Of a stretch of DNA of 64,000 nt, positions 54,281 through 61,767 are shown piece by piece. The number at the start of each line of letters is the position of its first letter. Position 1 is the first letter of the stretch. Both the position numbers and the translations under genes were made by a program. This stretch comes from an uncultured Paracoccaceae bacterium (GTDB taxonomy: Bacteria; Pseudomonadota; Alphaproteobacteria; Rhodobacterales; Rhodobacteraceae): NCBI GenBank assembly GCA_947503935.1, contig CANNFR010000003.1, positions 310,001-374,000 of the forward strand. Reading direction: 5' to 3'. Below the pieces are notes generated by a model. It was not told where the DNA came from. It worked only from the letters and a program-made list of their open reading frames with translations, and did no database searches.

Positions 54281-54946
54281 ATGCGTGTGCTCATAGTTGA
54301 AGATGATGTGATGCTCGGTGAGAGCATCGCTGTCGGGCTAAGGCTTTCGGGCTTCTCCAACGAGCTTGTGGGCACTCTCTCGGACGCGCGTCATGCCATC
54401 CAGTCCGACGCCTTCGATGCGGTGGTGCTTGACGTCATGCTTCCCGATGGCAGCGGCATGGATCTTGTGCGGGCCTTGCGCGGCCAGGGTTCCCGCCTTC
54501 CGATCCTTCTTCTGACGGCGCGGGATCGTCCTGATGATCGGGTCCAGGGCTTGGACATCGGGGCCGACGACTATCTTGGCAAGCCCTTCGACCTTCACGA
54601 GGTCGCGGCACGCCTTCGTGCCATCATCCGGCGTTCCGATGGGCGTGCTACCCCTTGCCTGACCTGGAATGGCTTCTCACTCGACCCGGCGCGGATGCAA
54701 GGCCGGCTCGGAAGTCGTGAGATCCAGCTCACGCGCAGGGAGTTCGCGATCCTGCATGCGCTGATGGAACATCCGGGGTCAGTGTTGAGTCGGGCGTCGC
54801 TCGAGGTGCGTGTCTATGGCTGGAACGAGGACGTCGAGAGCAACGCTATCGAGGTGCATGTTCACAACCTCCGTTCCAAGATCGGCGCCGGATACATCGC
54901 AACGGTTCGCGGGCTTGGCTACCGGCTTTCAGGAGATGCGGAATGA
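54281..54946 (+). CDS. OmpR-family response regulator (QseB/PmrA-like)
   Basis: 221 residues: receiver domain with VEDDVMLGES, phospho-acceptor Asp in VVLDVMLPDGSG near residue 51, and Lys in DDYLGKPFDLHE; then a winged-helix domain from about 125 with LTRREFAILHALMEHPG and EVHVHNLRSKIG. ATG 54281 is preferred over GTG 54272 because AAGGGAAG sits at proper distance. It overlaps the kinase gene by 4 bases. A matching CTTAA-N6-CTTAA box lies upstream. Confidence 0.93.
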   Translation: MRVLIVEDDVMLGESIAVGLRLSGFSNELVGTLSDARHAIQSDAFDAVVLDVMLPDGSGMDLVRALRGQGSRLPILLLTARDRPDDRVQGLDIGADDYLGKPFDLHEVAARLRAIIRRSDGRATPCLTWNGFSLDPARMQGRLGSREIQLTRREFAILHALMEHPGSVLSRASLEVRVYGWNEDVESNAIEVHVHNLRSKIGAGYIATVRGLGYRLSGDAE

Positions 54947-56346
54947 AATCCCTTCACTCCCGACTGGTGTTCGTCCTGCTTGGCGGAACCGCCATTCTCT
55001 GGGTCGTTGCGATGTTCTGGATCAAGCTGACCACATTTTCCGAGATTGAACGGGTGCTGGATGATCGTCTGGTCGAAGCTGCCAACATGGTGGCGTCCCT
55101 AGCGGCACAGCCTGGGCTTGGCCAGGCGGACGGGTTAGGCCGGGCGGCCGAAGTCTTGCAGACCTCGCCGGCAGGTCCCGACCCGCACTATCTGCGACAC
55201 CTCTCCTGCCAGATCTGGGCCATGGACGACACGATCGTGGGAAGCACCGATCTTGCGCCATCACAGCCGCTTGGCAGCGACGCCCCCGGTTTCAGCGAGA
55301 CGGTGATCGATGGCGAAAGGTGGCGGGTCTTTACTGTCGTCAATGCCGAGCAGGGGTTTCGCGTGATGGTTGGAGACCGTCTCGGCCTGCGCGACGAGTT
55401 GGTCGGCGGCCTTGCTCTGGCGATACTCTTTCCGGCGATCCTCATTCTCCCGGGCCTCGCTTTCTTGATCTGGATGACGATCAAGGGCGGGTTGAAGCCC
55501 CTGGAAAGGCTCGCCCGGGAACTGGAGCGCAGGCCCGCCTTGGATCTCGACCCGCTGTCAAATGCGGCTTCGATACGGGAGGTTGAGACGATCGTCTCCG
55601 CACTCAACGGCCTTTTCGCGCGCCTTCGCAGCACTCGTGATTCCGAGATCAGCTTCACGGCATTCGCGGCGCACGAACTCAAGACACCCCTCGCCGTATT
55701 GCGGGCGCAAGCGCAGATCGTTTCAATGGCCAGGGATGATGCAACACGCGATCAGGCGCTCAAGGGCATCGAGGACGGGATCCATCGGACGGATCGTATC
55801 GTCCGACAGCTTCTCGACCTGAGCATGGCTGATATGGTCGAAGTGGCGGAGCCTCTCGAGGTACCGATGTCGGTGGAAGACATTCTTGCGGCCCAACTGG
55901 CGGACCTCGAACCGCAACTTCAGGCGCAGGGCATCGCGGTCGCGTTGATGCCGGACGTGACCGCTTGGCCGCGACTGCGGGTCGGTGAAGCCTTGTTGTC
56001 TACTGCCGTGCGAAACCTCCTTGAAAACGCAGTTCACGCCTCTCCGCCAGGGGGGCGGATAGAGGTATCCATGAAACAGGGGCCCGCAGGTTGGCGCCTC
56101 GACGTCACGGATCAGGGGCAAGGCATCCCCGACAACGAAAAGGAAAGGGTCACCGAGCGGTTCTTCCGGGGCAGATCATCGGGTGCCGGTGGCACGGGTC
56201 TTGGCCTGTCAATCGTGACTGCCGCGATGGAGCGCATGGAGGGCGAGTTGAGCCTTGCCGCCGCGCCGGATGGCGGCACATGTGCCAGTCTGCACCTTCC
56301 GCATCGGGTGTTCGTAACGGCGGGGTCTGACAGGGCTGCGGCTTGA
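54943..56346 (+). CDS. Sensor histidine kinase (QseC/PmrB-like)
   Basis: 467 residues: helix 1 at about 8-30, periplasmic sensor of ~130 residues, helix 2 near 150-170 (LALAILFPAILILPGLAFLI), HAMP-like linker, then H-box AAHELKTPLAVLRAQAQ, N-box NLLENAVHASPPGG, and G-boxes DQGQGIPDN and GAGGTGLGLSIV. It phosphorylates the upstream regulator. PmrB/QseC-type kinases sense metals, polymyxin or hormones; the signal here is not known. Confidence 0.93.
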   Translation: MKSLHSRLVFVLLGGTAILWVVAMFWIKLTTFSEIERVLDDRLVEAANMVASLAAQPGLGQADGLGRAAEVLQTSPAGPDPHYLRHLSCQIWAMDDTIVGSTDLAPSQPLGSDAPGFSETVIDGERWRVFTVVNAEQGFRVMVGDRLGLRDELVGGLALAILFPAILILPGLAFLIWMTIKGGLKPLERLARELERRPALDLDPLSNAASIREVETIVSALNGLFARLRSTRDSEISFTAFAAHELKTPLAVLRAQAQIVSMARDDATRDQALKGIEDGIHRTDRIVRQLLDLSMADMVEVAEPLEVPMSVEDILAAQLADLEPQLQAQGIAVALMPDVTAWPRLRVGEALLSTAVRNLLENAVHASPPGGRIEVSMKQGPAGWRLDVTDQGQGIPDNEKERVTERFFRGRSSGAGGTGLGLSIVTAAMERMEGELSLAAAPDGGTCASLHLPHRVFVTAGSDRAAA

Positions 56347-56747
56347 TGCGCAGACTGAAACGGGCTTTTGGCCAGACGAACCAGGTGTTTGCGAATGACC
56401 ACGCAGAATCCCCGGAAACGTCGGCCTTGATCGTCTCGGGGTCACGGGTAACCGACGAGATGCTTCAAGTGCGATGGACGAACGAAGAACCCGAGAGTTT
56501 TCTGGCCCCGCGCTCAGCACGAACAGCCCGTCTCGTTAGCGTTCGCACGGAAACCGATCGGGGCGACGGCCAATGTCACGACAGGGATCCAAACGAAAAA
56601 GCGTCAGGTCCCTTGGGGGAATGCCCGAGATGCGGGCATGTGGAATGCGCAGGCGCATATCGGCACCGCAGAAATGCATGGCATCAGCCGTCGCGAAAGA
56701 TGCGAAATTGCGATAGCCATCAAGACCTGGATTGGTTGCAGTCCTGA
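56346..56747 (+). CDS. Doubtful small gene downstream of kinase
   Basis: An ATG overlapping the kinase stop (TGATG) opens 133 codons. The product is basic, with a CPRCGHVEC segment like a zinc-binding knuckle, but has no family match and irregular composition. The overlap favours translation. Otherwise the interval up to 56762 has no gene. Confidence 0.3.
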   Translation: MRRLKRAFGQTNQVFANDHAESPETSALIVSGSRVTDEMLQVRWTNEEPESFLAPRSARTARLVSVRTETDRGDGQCHDRDPNEKASGPLGECPRCGHVECAGAYRHRRNAWHQPSRKMRNCDSHQDLDWLQS

Positions 56748-56762
56748 TGTGAGGGGAGACCG

Positions 56763-57164
56763 ATGATGAAGCTTGTCGAGCCTAAGCAGGATTTTGACGG
56801 TCTGAACCAAAGTTGGTTCACCGAGATCCTTTGGTCCTTTCGATTTCGACAGTGCCGGCGGCGCGTGATCCAGTGGCGATTGGACGCGGAGGCGTTTGAG
56901 CGGGCCGTGACCGTATTGCCAAGGCTGGGCGATTTCGGAGACCGAACCTATGCGACTGCGCAGGTTTCCGGGCAAACATGGATCGTGCGCGAGCGCTTTT
57001 TTCACGGCTGGCCCGATCCGCCGCGCTTTGCCTTCTTCTCCCTGGAAGACAATCGCCTTTGGGCCGCCGCCGATTTTGCGGACTGGCCCGTCGCATGGCG
57101 CTGGGAAGAGGGGCCGCATGAGCCTGAGAAAGGGCCTGACGTGCTGCAGGGAGCCCAACCGTGA
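56763..57164 (+). CDS. Hypothetical protein rich in Trp and Phe
   Basis: 133 residues, soluble, aromatic-rich (SWFTEILWSFRFRQ, FFHGWPDPPRFAFFSL, WPVAWRWEEG). GGGGAGACC before ATG 56763 supports the start. It shares one base with the next small gene (TGATG) and likely forms an operon with it and the DUF1499-like gene. Unknown function. Confidence 0.55.
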   Translation: MMKLVEPKQDFDGLNQSWFTEILWSFRFRQCRRRVIQWRLDAEAFERAVTVLPRLGDFGDRTYATAQVSGQTWIVRERFFHGWPDPPRFAFFSLEDNRLWAAADFADWPVAWRWEEGPHEPEKGPDVLQGAQP

Positions 57165-57304
57165 TGCTGCCCGGAAGCTTGTTCATCGCGCCCTTAGTCT
57201 TTGGGCCGACTTGCCCGGAAAACTTGAGCGACGTCCCGGATGGCCTGCGCTTGGTCTACGAGGACCGTCCGGTTGGCTGGTACGTCCGCGAAACAGGGGA
57301 GTAG
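57164..57304 (+). CDS. Small hypothetical protein, 46 aa
   Basis: ATG 57164 shares its A with the previous stop. The 46-residue product begins MLPGSLFIAPLVFGPTCP and ends YEDRPVGWYVRETGE. Coupling to both neighbours (4 bases before the next start) favours expression. It is too short to assign. Confidence 0.4.
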   Translation: MLPGSLFIAPLVFGPTCPENLSDVPDGLRLVYEDRPVGWYVRETGE

Positions 57305-57308
57305 GGGT

Positions 57309-57764
57309 TTGCGACGGCGCCTGACAACGGGTCTGATGATCTTCGGAACTGTCGGTCTGTTGGCGGCAGCCTTTGCTGCCGCATTCATTCGCCTTGCACC
57401 GCCTTACATCGACCACGGGCATCAACCACCCCACGCCCGTGGCCCAGGTGACTATGAGTTTCCCGCCGGGCACGAGGCCGTGCGCCAGATCAACGGGGAT
57501 GGCCAGGATTGGTTGGCTTTGGCCGATGCTGTAATTCTGGCGACACTGCGGACAAGATCGCTCTCGGACAAATCGCGGCTTTACGAGACGCGATCGCTCA
57601 TCTGGGGGTTCCCCGACTATACCAGAGTGTGGATCGAAGCTGGAGATCCGGCCCTGCTCGTGATCCGGTCGACGGCGCGCTACGGCAATGACGATTTCGG
57701 GGTGAACCGGGCGCGGATCGAGAAATGGCTGGTCGCGCTTGGACTGGACTCAGCGCAGCCCTGA
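57309..57764 (+). CDS. DUF1499-family membrane-anchored protein
   Basis: 151 residues from TTG 57309, preceded by GGGGAG. An N-terminal span (TGLMIFGTVGLLAAAFAAAF) anchors it; the C-terminal half matches the DUF1499 pattern, with LIWGFPDYTRVWIEAGD, LLVIRSTARYGNDDFGVN and RARIEKWLVAL. The function of the family is unknown. It is the last gene of a small + strand cluster and converges on a damaged minus-strand gene. Confidence 0.65.
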   Translation: MRRRLTTGLMIFGTVGLLAAAFAAAFIRLAPPYIDHGHQPPHARGPGDYEFPAGHEAVRQINGDGQDWLALADAVILATLRTRSLSDKSRLYETRSLIWGFPDYTRVWIEAGDPALLVIRSTARYGNDDFGVNRARIEKWLVALGLDSAQP

Positions 57765-57765
57765 G

Positions 57766-58373
57766 CTACCGGTCGTTGGACGTGAAAACGGCGTCGATAT
57801 CGTCGATAACGCGGGACGTCTCGGACATCGCGATGATGCCGCAACCGTCCACCATCGGGATAAGCCAGGCAAGCAGGTTCGGTATGTCGGAAGTCGGCGT
57901 GCGGCCGCTGCTGACAGCCAACAGGAACTCGCGCTCGCCCTGATCAGGGCGCGAATCCCGGGCATCAGCAGGAGGGCCTGGCTTCCCAGGCTCCAGTTTC
58001 CAAATGCAAAGAACAAGTCCGGCGGGGCGTGGCGGCAACGCGTCGATACAAGCGCGGGCAGGCTCCATCTCGACAGGATCGGAATATGCCGCACACAGGC
58101 CTCGATGCCGAGGCCATCGACGCAGTCGAACCGGTCTCTGCTGAAACCTCGCCGGCACCGGGACAGAAAGCTGATCCGGCCCAATCCGAGCAATGCATCA
58201 AGACAGGCGGTGCACTCTGCCTCGGTTGGGCACCCTTCGATCTCGTCGGCCAGAACGCCGTCCTGAACGGTTTCCCATAGCCAAGCGCCAACGAACAAAG
58301 CCCTGATTTCACCTAACGGCGCTTGTGTTACCAAAGGATGTTTGGGCGAGCATCTTCGGAAGGTCACGACCAT
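57766..58373 (-). pseudogene. Hypothetical gene with apparent frameshift
   Basis: The first part (from ATG 58373) reads like real protein: LGEIRALFVGAWLWETVQDG, ECTACLDALLGLGRISF, FAFGNWSLGSQALLLMPGIR. Near 57915-57945 that frame turns poor while another minus frame becomes protein-like (EFLLAVSSGRTPTS, LLAWLIPMVDGCGIIAMSET) and ends at 57766. One indel would join them. It is either a pseudogene or a sequence error. No family is recognised. Confidence 0.4.
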
Positions 58374-58403
58374 GCACGTCTGCCCGTTTCTGGGACCTCG
58401 CTG

Positions 58404-58781
58404 CTACCCGGCGGACCCTCCGACGGTTCCAAGGCTGCCTGGACCCCTCGTCGGCGGGGTCGTAGGGTTGCCTGGCCTGTCGGGAAGAGGTTGCACACCA
58501 AATGGTCCACGATCTGGATCGCCCCGGTCGTCCGGACAGATGTACTCGCCCGTGGATGAAACAAATCCGCCCGGGCAGTCTTCCGAGGGCATGCACGGAT
58601 CGGGCGAGTTCTGGTTTGCCGAAAATGTTCGCCCATCTGGAGCAACACATTCCGCTACCGATCCGAACTTGTTGAAGACCGGCTCGCCTCGAATTGGCTG
58701 GCGCTCCATTTGCGGCGAGCAGCCGACGACGAAGATGAGCGACGACAGGGCGAAGGCCGACGATTTGGTGAGACTGTTCAT
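58404..58781 (-). CDS. Small Pro/Gly-rich lipoprotein
   Basis: 125 residues with a lipobox (SSLIFVVGCSP) after a short signal peptide, so membrane-anchored. The mature part has paired Cys (AECVAPDG, DPCMPSEDCPGG, YICPDDRG), and ends in a Pro/Gly/Thr-rich tail (GNPTTPPTRGPGSLG). ATG 58781 starts the signal; the frame is open to 58829. Unknown function. Confidence 0.65.
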   Translation of the reverse strand: MNSLTKSSAFALSSLIFVVGCSPQMERQPIRGEPVFNKFGSVAECVAPDGRTFSANQNSPDPCMPSEDCPGGFVSSTGEYICPDDRGDPDRGPFGVQPLPDRPGNPTTPPTRGPGSLGTVGGSAG

Positions 58782-58967
58782 TTCTTGCCTAATTTCTTGT
58801 TGGATAGAGGTCTTGCATGAGTGGTGCATATGGGAAGTCAGGGTGCGCTGGAGGGACGCATCGTTGGGTCAGGGGTACACGAAGCATCACCATAGGGAAG
58901 CCGCATGGATGCAGTGCAGCCATGGCGGAATACATGGTTATCGGCACGTTGCATTCCATTGGTTCGC

Positions 58968-59265
58968 CTATTCGACGAACTGCCCACGCCTGTTCACGGA
59001 AACCATGGGATGATCCGGCACCCGGTCGTTCAGATCAGCGCGGCAGAACCGGCGGCATGCCAGGTTCAGATGTACCTCCTCGCGGTGCCGCGGCTCGAAT
59101 CCTATGCCCAGACAGCAGCCCACCGATAGCATCCGGATCATTAGCTCCGGATCGACCGACGGGCAGCCTCGTGTGACTTTAGAATTCCACGAGATGCGAA
59201 CGGATGCTGCCCAGATCGACGACGCGACCGGTCGATCGCAATAGGTGATCGACAGGCACATGATC
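58968..59265 (-). mobile_element. Remnant of IS1182-type transposase
   Basis: Reading on the minus strand from 59265, DHVPVDHLL, then VVDLGSIRSHLVEF, a TAA stop, then (after a frame change) PSVDPELMIRML, EEVHLNLACRRFC and VPDHPM follow the order of IS1182-like transposase N-terminal sequence. The stop and the frameshift make it inactive. Only about 100 residues of homology remain. Confidence 0.75.
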
Positions 59266-59269
59266 CCCC

Positions 59270-59341
59270 GGCGACGCACACCTTCAGATCCCGCGCCTCG
59301 CGGCGCAGGTCCTTCACCTTGTCCGTCGTAGCCGTTCCAGC
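59270..59341 (-). mobile_element. Fragment of IS3-family orfA
   Basis: On the minus strand, TDKVKDLRREARDLKVCVA resembles the C-terminal leucine-zipper region of IS3-family OrfA proteins. It is short (24 residues) and directly abuts the IS1182-type fragment. Confidence 0.5.
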
Positions 59342-59468
59342 GCACTATCACGTCGCCGTACACGGTACTGAATACAGTGTACCAAATCGGTGGTTGGTCG
59401 GTGCGAAGATAAACACCAAGGCGACGGCCAACACCATCGAGGTCTATGCGGACGGCCCACACGTGCTT
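59337..59468 (+). mobile_element. Fragment of IS21-family IstA transposase
   Basis: On the plus strand, HYHVAVHGTEYSVPNRWLVG followed by a T..TIEVYADGPHVL segment matches the C-terminal beta-barrel part of IstA transposases (HVxV..xYSVPxRxxG pattern). It has no catalytic domain. Confidence 0.55.
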
Positions 59469-59558
59469 TGGTGTGAGTGGATATTTTTGCCCGACGATGC
59501 GGCCTTTGTCCCAAGCAGGGCGAAGTGCGCGAATGGCAGGTAAGTTTGGCATTTCCAT
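59451..59558 (-). mobile_element. N-terminal fragment of a site-specific integrase-like protein
   Basis: On the minus strand, MPNLPAIRALRPAWDKGR, then IVGQKYPLTPKHVWAVRI, matches the start of an integrase-type protein often seen in alphaproteobacteria. Homology stops after about 34 residues. Confidence 0.6.
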
Positions 59559-59881
59559 GACTGATCCTCCGATCCGCCAATCCCTCCCACATCGACAACC
59601 CCACATTGACGAGGCAGTGTATCACAGCTTGCTACGCTGCATCTGAGGTCGGCTTAGAGCGCTTTTTACCAAATCTCTATCCCGCTGCTAATGTCAGATT
59701 TTGGTGTACGCCGAACCTTGGTCAGATCAGTACTTGCAGAGACAATTCATCAGACCAAGGTCTGAATAACTGTCCGACGTTCTCCGGCAATTGTCAGACC
59801 ATAAGCCGCTGCGGCAAGCGTGCGGAACAAGCATATTGCCGACATGCAGCCCGACATGGGCCCAAAAACCGGAGAACAGAC
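59559..59881. other. 323-bp gap upstream of EF-hand protein
   Basis: A + strand frame crosses it but lacks features before the Met at 59882. It must contain the promoter of the EF-hand gene. CCGGAGAACAG just before 59882 offers the ribosome binding site. G+C is lower than in surrounding genes. Confidence 0.4.
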
Positions 59882-60328
59882 ATGAAACTTTCCCAACTCC
59901 TGCTGACCACGTCGCTTTGTGCCGCGGTCGCGATGCCGGCATTTGCGCAACAGCGGACATTCAGTGACGTTGACACAAACGGTGACGGACAATTGTCGCG
60001 AAGCGAACTTGAAGCCGTATTCGGGACCCGTGGCGCGCGCAGCTTTTTGGACCAGAATGACCTGGATGACAGCGGGTCCGTGAGTGTCGCCGAGATCCAG
60101 GTGTCACAGGATGATGATGAGTCCGACGGCGATGATGAAAGCGATGAGACCGACGACGAAAGCGATGAAGACGACGAGTCGAACGATGAAAGCGATGAGT
60201 CGAGCGATGAGGACGATGATGAAAGCGACGACGACGAGGACGATGAGGACGACGACGAGGACGACAGCGATGAGTCCGACGATGATGAGGGCGGCGACGA
60301 ATCCAGCGATGATGAGGATGGCCGCTGA
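59882..60328 (+). CDS. Secreted EF-hand protein with long Asp/Glu/Ser tail
   Basis: 148 residues. The signal peptide (LLLTTSLCAAVAMPAFAQ) directs export. Two canonical calcium loops follow: DTNGDGQLSRSE near residue 30 and DLDDSGSVSVAE near residue 61, each with Asp/Asn/Ser at 1, 3, 5, Gly at 6 and Glu at 12. From about residue 74 to the end nearly every residue is Asp, Glu or Ser. It likely binds calcium with both folded and disordered parts. Repetition in the tail makes slippage variation possible. A strong terminator follows. Confidence 0.8.
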   Translation: MKLSQLLLTTSLCAAVAMPAFAQQRTFSDVDTNGDGQLSRSELEAVFGTRGARSFLDQNDLDDSGSVSVAEIQVSQDDDESDGDDESDETDDESDEDDESNDESDESSDEDDDESDDDEDDEDDDEDDSDESDDDEGGDESSDDEDGR

Positions 60329-60366
60329 TCCGCAGACGTCGCAACGCGATTGAAAGCGCGACGATT

Positions 60367-60398
60367 GGCAACCGCAGATGTCCTGCGGTTGCCTTTTT
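60367..60398 (+). terminator. Rho-independent terminator of EF-hand gene
   Basis: GGCAACCGCAG, a 5-base loop and CTGCGGTTGCC form an 11-bp perfect stem, followed by TTTTT. It lies 39 bases after the EF-hand stop and 39 before the next gene start. Confidence 0.92.
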
Positions 60399-60436
60399 GC
60401 TAAATTCAACCTCAAGAGAATAAGAGGATCGCCGCA

Positions 60437-61111
60437 GTGGAGACTGTCTCACAAACCAAATACGAAAAACTCTTCTCGACGCCCCTGTTTCGCTTTGCCG
60501 TGAATGACGCGGATGCTCTCAACACGGCGCTGCTTGCTGAAGGCGAACGCCTGCGGTCGGAAACCGAGGGTGTTTCGAAATCAAACCGGGGCGGGTGGCA
60601 TTCGGCCGGTAATCTGTTTGAAAACGAGGCCCCTTGCATTCAGCTTCTGAAATCCGCTGCAGAGAGTTCTGTTCTGGCCGCAACGAAGAAAACAGGTGCC
60701 AAGGTCGACACGACCAAACTTGATCTCAAGCTGTTTGCTTGGATGAACGCCAATCCACCCGGAGGATACAATGCGCCGCATACCCATCCGGGCGCGCATT
60801 GGTCGGGCGTCTACTATGTTGCGCAACCGGATGTTGAAACCGGGTCGTCGGGAAAAATCGAGTTTCTTGATCCACGCAGCGATCTGCCCAACTGGCGCCT
60901 GCTTGAAACGCCCGCCTTCAGCGCGAAGAAAGCGATACGGCCACAGCCGGGGGAGTTGATCCTTTTTCCCTCCTATCTTGTGCATTGGGTCTATCCCAAT
61001 GAAACAGAAGAAGAGCGGGTGACGATTGCTTTCAATGCGACCTTTCGGAAGATCCGCAAAGCCTCAAAAAACAAGACGATAATTCCCGAGCGCCATTTCC
61101 AGAAAGGTTAG
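60437..61111 (+). CDS. 2OG-Fe(II) oxygenase of the TIGR02466 type
   Basis: 224 residues. The iron ligands of the double-stranded beta-helix appear in NAPHTHPGAHWSGVYYV (His and His/Asp site) near residue 115 and PSYLVHWVYPNETEEERVTI (distal His and the Arg for 2-oxoglutarate) near residue 185. WHSAGNLF and KLFAWMNANPPGGYN are family landmarks. The start is GTG. The substrate is unknown for this family. It has its own transcript, since a terminator separates it from the EF-hand gene. Confidence 0.82.
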   Translation: METVSQTKYEKLFSTPLFRFAVNDADALNTALLAEGERLRSETEGVSKSNRGGWHSAGNLFENEAPCIQLLKSAAESSVLAATKKTGAKVDTTKLDLKLFAWMNANPPGGYNAPHTHPGAHWSGVYYVAQPDVETGSSGKIEFLDPRSDLPNWRLLETPAFSAKKAIRPQPGELILFPSYLVHWVYPNETEEERVTIAFNATFRKIRKASKNKTIIPERHFQKG

Positions 61112-61122
61112 CCGACCGATTT

Positions 61123-61767
61123 CTAATCGGTCCGTCCCCAAGCCTCATGCGCGATAAGCGCCGCCTCGACACGGTTTCGCGCATGAAGTTTGCCCATGAT
61201 GACGGTCATGTAGTGCTTGATCGTTTTTTCCTGAAGCTCCAGCGCCCTGGCAACTTCCTTGTTGCTTTGGCCTTTGGCGACCAGCCTGAGAATGTCTTCC
61301 TCGCGCTTGGTCAGACCCTGCAGAAGTGAGGCGGGCTTGCCTTGATCGGTCTGCGACATGAATGTCAGCACTTTTGCGGCCAGACCTGGCGAGACATGCG
61401 CCTCGCCCCGCGCCACACCGATCAGGATCTTGCGGAGTTCGCTTGCCGAAACGCCCTTCAGAATGTACGCAATAGCCCCGGATTTGAGGGCGTTCGCAAC
61501 ATTTTCGTCTTCTTCCGAGACGGTCAGCATGGCGATGTTCTTGGCGCTACCCGCCGCCGCTATCGCGCTGACGGCGGTCAGCCCGCCGCCGGGCATCGAA
61601 AGATCGAGAAGGGCGATATCCGGGCGCTTGTGATCGGCGAGGCGAATGGCGTCTTCAGCCGAACTAGCCGTGCCGACAACACGGAATTCGCCCGTTTCCT
61701 CCAGGCTGGTCACCACCCCGTCACGGTAAATTGGATGGTCATCTGCAACGATGATGCGAATGGTCAT
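61123..61767 (-). CDS. NarL/LuxR-family response regulator
   Basis: 214 residues: receiver with VADDHPIYRDGV and the phospho-Asp in IALLDLSMPGGGL near residue 54, then a LuxR helix-turn-helix with LTKREEDILRLVAKGQSNKE and LELQEKTIKHYMTVIMGKLH. Its ATG overlaps the stop of the kinase gene (ATGA). It converges on the oxygenase gene with an 11-base gap. Confidence 0.93.
   Translation of the reverse strand: MTIRIIVADDHPIYRDGVVTSLEETGEFRVVGTASSAEDAIRLADHKRPDIALLDLSMPGGGLTAVSAIAAAGSAKNIAMLTVSEEDENVANALKSGAIAYILKGVSASELRKILIGVARGEAHVSPGLAAKVLTFMSQTDQGKPASLLQGLTKREEDILRLVAKGQSNKEVARALELQEKTIKHYMTVIMGKLHARNRVEAALIAHEAWGRTD

Noticed and set aside
59270-59558. Single novel chimeric gene across the mobile fragments
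   Set aside because: Segments on both strands match different transposase families in pieces, which fits decay better than one new gene.
60104-60415. Minus-strand frame of 103 codons rich in Val, Ile and Leu opposite the acidic tail
   Set aside because: A hydrophobic text is the necessary antisense of GAC/GAT repeats; the plus-strand EF-hands and signal peptide are decisive.
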